Source of the DNA: Aquabacterium sp.
Lineage (GTDB): Bacteria > Pseudomonadota > Gammaproteobacteria > Burkholderiales > Burkholderiaceae_C
Direction: 5' to 3'
DNA length: 64,000 bases
NCBI RefSeq assembly: GCF_029946005.1
Contig: NZ_JAQSDR010000002.1
Span: 1 to 64,000 of the forward strand
Part shown: piece by piece, positions 61,490 to 64,000 of the stretch
Position numbering within the stretch: position 1 is the first letter of the stretch
Layout: every line of letters starts with the position of its first letter
Notes under the pieces: generated by a model
Database searches by the model: none
What the model saw: only the letters and a program-made list of their open reading frames with translations
What the model was told of the DNA's origin: nothing
Translations under genes and position numbers: made by a program

Positions 61490-62173
61490 ATGGAAAGAGT
61501 CGACGTGTACCTTGAACCTGTCAGGGCCTTCCTGTTTGAGCTGGGCGCCTTCCTGCCCCGCTTGGGCGTGGCCATCCTGGTGATGCTGCTCGGCATCCTG
61601 CTGGCCAAGGCCGCGCGGTTTGCCATCCAGCGCGGCCTGCGCGCCATCAACTTCCACATCCTGACCAAACGCTCGGGCATGGACAGCTTCCTTAAAAAGG
61701 GCGGCACCCTGATCGACACGGTGGACCTGTTCGGCCTGCTGGCTTACTGGCTCGTCATCTTGATCGCGCTGGTGGTGGCCTTCAATGGCCTGGGCCTGAC
61801 CCATGTGACCGAGTTGCTGGGCCGAGTGATGTGGTTCGTGCCCAAGGTGATCGTGGCGCTGCTGATCCTGGCCTTTGGCGCCTACTTCGCGCGCTTCGTG
61901 GCCAACGCGGTCTACACCTATTGCGAAAACGCTGGCATCCACGATGGCGACTCGCTATCCCGCCTGGCCCGGTACGCCATCATGGCCTTTGTGGTGATGA
62001 TCGCGCTGGACCAGATGGAAGTGGGCGGCACCATCATCCGCGATGCTTTCCTCATCGTGCTGGGTGGCGTTGTTCTGGCCATCGCCCTGGCGTTTGGCCT
62101 GGGCGGGCGAGAATGGGCTGCGGCCCGCCTGGAAGAGTGGTGGCCCACCAGCAAGCGGGACAAGATCCCCTGA
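61490..62173 (+). CDS. membrane protein with conserved TM-helix repeats (mechanosensitive-channel-like)
   Basis: A 227-aa protein with about five hydrophobic helices. The helices LPRLGVAILVMLLGILLAKAAR and VPKVIVALLILAFGAYFARFV belong to the TM_helix repeat class found in MscS-like proteins, and IVLGGVVLAIALAFGLGGREWA resembles the pore-lining end. The MscS beta domain is absent. It sits 12 bp after the treS fusion in a compatible-solute operon, which would suit an osmotic role; that is an inference. Confidence 0.8.
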   Translation: MERVDVYLEPVRAFLFELGAFLPRLGVAILVMLLGILLAKAARFAIQRGLRAINFHILTKRSGMDSFLKKGGTLIDTVDLFGLLAYWLVILIALVVAFNGLGLTHVTELLGRVMWFVPKVIVALLILAFGAYFARFVANAVYTYCENAGIHDGDSLSRLARYAIMAFVVMIALDQMEVGGTIIRDAFLIVLGGVVLAIALAFGLGGREWAAARLEEWWPTSKRDKIP

Positions 62174-62251
62174 TCGCCGGTTGTTCCTGAGAACGGCCTG
62201 CCAAGATGGGTGTCAACATGCCTGTCGTCAGATCTTGCGATGGAGACCGCC

Positions 62252-63445
62252 ATGAACAACCACGCTGCCCTGGTCGAAGAGTCGCTGGTCCAGCTCTGCA
62301 CCACCGAATCCCTCGAATTGCTGCGCCGCAACCTCACGCCCCGCGGCATCCTCGCGGCCAGCCGCACCGAGGCCGCCGAAGCGCGCAGCTACACCCGCGT
62401 GTTTGGCCGGGATGCCGCCATCTGCGTGCTGGCCATGGCGGGCAGTGGCGATGCCGCGCTGGAGCAAGGCGCGGTGGCCAGCCTCGACTCGCTGGCCGAA
62501 CTGCAAGCCCGCAACGGCCAGATCCCCAAGTACGTGGACCCCGAAGGCCAGGATGCCGATTTTTGGTACCTGGGCTGCATCGACGCCACCCTGTGGTGGT
62601 TGATCGCGGTGGACCACGTTCGCCGCCATGGCCAATGGCCCGACATGGCCCAGCGGTGGCAGCCGCAGGTTGATCTGGCCATCAACTGGCTGATGGCGCA
62701 AGAGCATCAGAAGTTCTTCTTGCTGCAGCAAAACGAGGCCAGTGACTGGGCCGACATCATGCCGCGCTCTGGCTTCGTGCTGTACACCAACGCCCTGTGG
62801 TACCGCGTCAAGCTGCTGTTCGAACTGCCCTGCCTGGAAGAAACGCACTACCACTTCAACCACCTGTTCCACCCTTTCAAGCGCGACCTGCCCGAGTACC
62901 GGCGTGGCCGCCTGCTGAGCCACTACGCACGGCGCGGCCAACGCAACCCGGGCCTGTACCTCAGCTTCGTCAACCTGTCCTTCGTGGGCGACGAGGGCGA
63001 TGTGTTTGGCAACATTTTGGCCGTGCTTTATGGCCTGGCGGACGATTCGATGGCCAAGGAGGTGGTGAAGACCCTGCAAACGGCGGCCGTGGCCGAGCCC
63101 TACCCAGTGCGCGCCGTGACCACCCCCATCGACACCGACCACGAGCTGTGGCGCGCCTACATGGGCCGCCACCAGCAGAACCACCCGCACCAGTACCACA
63201 ACGGCGGCATCTGGCCCTTCATTGGTGGCTTCTGGGCGCTGATGCTCGCCGAGATGGGCAAGAAGGCCTGGGCCGAGCAGGAGCTGGCCAAGTTGGCGCA
63301 TGTCAACAGCCTGGACGACTGGCGCTTCACCGAGTGGTTTCATGGGCAGACGCTCAAACCCATGGGCATGGCGGGGCAGAGCTGGAATGCGGCGGCTTAT
63401 TTGATGGCGCAGAAGGCGTTGGGGGAAACCGGCTTGAGCGCTTAA
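62252..63445 (+). CDS. GH100/GH15-like glycoside hydrolase (amylo-alpha-1,6-glucosidase or invertase-like)
   Basis: A 397-aa (alpha/alpha)6-barrel-type protein. It begins MNNHAALVEESLVQL with GGAG upstream. Motifs: YTRVFGRDAAICVLAMAGSG, QIPKYVDPEGQDADFWYLG with DATLWWLIAV, QNEASDWADIMPRSG and NGGIWPFIGGFWALML. These resemble GH100 invertases and related glucosidases. Probably cytoplasmic, with no signal. The operon context favours alpha-glucan or sucrose metabolism; the substrate is undecided. Confidence 0.82.
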   Translation: MNNHAALVEESLVQLCTTESLELLRRNLTPRGILAASRTEAAEARSYTRVFGRDAAICVLAMAGSGDAALEQGAVASLDSLAELQARNGQIPKYVDPEGQDADFWYLGCIDATLWWLIAVDHVRRHGQWPDMAQRWQPQVDLAINWLMAQEHQKFFLLQQNEASDWADIMPRSGFVLYTNALWYRVKLLFELPCLEETHYHFNHLFHPFKRDLPEYRRGRLLSHYARRGQRNPGLYLSFVNLSFVGDEGDVFGNILAVLYGLADDSMAKEVVKTLQTAAVAEPYPVRAVTTPIDTDHELWRAYMGRHQQNHPHQYHNGGIWPFIGGFWALMLAEMGKKAWAEQELAKLAHVNSLDDWRFTEWFHGQTLKPMGMAGQSWNAAAYLMAQKALGETGLSA

Positions 63446-63458
63446 TTTTTGCTGGGCG

Positions 63459-63590
63459 AAAAAGACAGAAGGCCGCATGTAGCGGCCTTCTCATTTGGTG
63501 CTCTTCAGCTTGTTAGCGGACAGAACGCATATCCCGATCATCTAACGTGATGCCGAGTATATGCTGTAGCCTGCTACCGTTGTAATCAAA
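63459..63590 (-). ncRNA. candidate tracrRNA (structured RNA divergent from cas9)
   Basis: Read on the minus strand, this gap has a possible anti-repeat end (GGCTACAGC at 63572-63564). It is followed by a long hairpin at 63564-63527 (outer stem GCATAT/ATATGC, then CTCG/CGGG and CATC/GATG), a linker and an intrinsic terminator. One U-G pair in the CTCG/CGGG stem becomes A-C on the plus strand, favouring minus-strand RNA. The hairpin loop GTTAG can pair with CTAAC downstream (63516-63512). Type II-C loci often encode tracrRNA near cas9. The 5' end and promoter are not defined, and no CRISPR repeat is available here to test pairing. Confidence 0.5.
63467..63491 (-). terminator. intrinsic terminator of the candidate tracrRNA
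   Basis: AGAAGGCCGC (63467-63476) and GCGGCCTTCT (63482-63491) form a perfect 10-bp stem with a 5-base loop. On the minus strand it is followed by GTCTTTTTC, a proper U-tract. On the plus strand only CATTTGG follows, so it is a poor terminator for the upstream operon. Confidence 0.8.
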
Positions 63591-63606
63591 TGCAGGGAGA
63601 AAAGGC

Positions 63607-64000
63607 ATGCTGCCTAAAATGCGCTACCGCTTGGCGTTGGACCTTGGCACAACCTCCATTGGGTGGGCCATGATTCGCCTGGATGCAGAAAAGGCTCCGG
63701 TGGCCATCATCCGCATGGGCGCTCGCATTTTCCCAGATGGGCGCAATCCCAAAGACGGCAGCTCCTTGGCCGTCACACGGCGAGCCGCTCGTCAAATGCG
63801 ACGCAGGCGTGATCGTTTGCTGAAGCGAAAAGAGCAGATGCTGGCCTCGCTGACGCGCCTGGGGTTTTTCCCCACCGATGAAGTGCAGCGCAGAGCACTG
63901 GTCACTTTGGACCCTTACGTGCTCCGCAAAAAAGGTCTGCATGAAATCCTAACCGGACCTGAGTTTGCGCGAGCACTGTTTCACATCAATCAGCGCAGAG
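63607..64000 (+). CDS. cas9: Cas9 endonuclease, N-terminal part (runs off the window)
   Basis: The frame is open to the window end (131 codons) and absent from the ORF track. RuvC-I is RYRLALDLGTTSIGWAMIRL, with the catalytic Asp. IRMGARIFPDGRNPKDGSS leads into the Arg-rich bridge helix (RRAARQMRRRRDRLLKRK). DPYVLRKKGLHEILTGPEF and ARALFHINQR match the start of the recognition lobe. The pattern is that of compact type II-C proteins. AGGGAGA lies six bases before ATG 63607; ATG 63619 is an alternative. HNH, RuvC-II/III, cas1, cas2 and the array should lie to the right. GC content looks lower than in the operon before it, suggesting acquisition by transfer. Confidence 0.93.
   Translation, partial: MLPKMRYRLALDLGTTSIGWAMIRLDAEKAPVAIIRMGARIFPDGRNPKDGSSLAVTRRAARQMRRRRDRLLKRKEQMLASLTRLGFFPTDEVQRRALVTLDPYVLRKKGLHEILTGPEFARALFHINQRR

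Noticed and set aside
63446-63606. CRISPR array or repeat unit next to cas9
   Set aside because: GTAGC..GCTAC occurs once, but there is no repeated unit with spacers in the window; an array, if present, is outside.

Overview
The window is a high-GC chromosomal segment from a betaproteobacterium of the order Burkholderiales, most likely Comamonadaceae or a close relative such as the Aquabacterium/Rhizobacter group. The assignment rests on gene order (aroQ-accB-accC-prmA-DUF3426-pfkB, and gpmA-rhodanese-grxC), on the GroEL, AccC and LysS sequences, on a PEP-CTERM-type secreted protein, and on a hairpin-rich intergenic repeat of a style I associate with Comamonadaceae. I found no tRNA, rRNA, insertion sequence or CRISPR array.

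Layout. 1-2.4 kb: groESL (minus) under a perfect CIRCE operator. 2.4-6.7 kb: an SDR enzyme, a decayed PAP2 gene, a chemoreceptor and L-serine dehydratase. 6.75-12.85 kb: a minus-strand surface-glycan operon (sugar-1-P transferase, aminotransferase, two glycosyltransferases, acyltransferase, flippase). 12.9-16.2 kb: lysS, a decayed FUSC-type gene, and a HAF-repeat protein with a PEP-CTERM-like tail. 16.2-19.6 kb: a molybdopterin oxidoreductase, an unknown protein and a TlpA-like thioredoxin, start-to-stop overlapped. 19.7-25.4 kb: aroQ, accBC, prmA, a zinc-ribbon DUF3426 protein and a PfkB kinase. 25.5-28.7 kb: a secreted EEP-family hydrolase, a double hairpin-mosaic repeat, gpmA, a rhodanese and grxC.

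28.8-36.6 kb is an accessory region: a secreted lipase behind a 21-bp palindrome, a secreted S15/CocE-type hydrolase, and two paralogous AraC regulators flanking an LVIVD-repeat protein and a DUF305 protein. 36.6-45.5 kb: PhnA-like, LysR/TauE, a lipid-kinase/phosphoesterase/PAP2 group, MltB, a repeat protein and a LON-substrate-domain protein. 45.5-50.5 kb: a three-part EmrAB/OM-factor efflux operon with a divergent TetR regulator. Then metE with a MetR-type box, a small secreted protein and an L,D-transpeptidase.

54.2-63.4 kb is a compact GlgE-pathway operon (glgB, glgE, a treS-maltokinase fusion, a membrane channel-like protein, a GH100/GH15-like hydrolase) that would convert trehalose to branched alpha-glucan. 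At the right edge the window enters a CRISPR-Cas type II locus: the first 131 codons of a Cas9 with RuvC-I and the Arg-rich bridge helix, which the ORF track misses because the frame runs off the window. Between the operon and cas9, on the minus strand, lies a structured RNA candidate ending in a strong intrinsic terminator, a plausible tracrRNA. The two items most worth following are this cas9/ncRNA unit and the inverted pair of hairpin-mosaic modules at 26.58-27.10 kb, whose stems differ in sequence but keep pairing.
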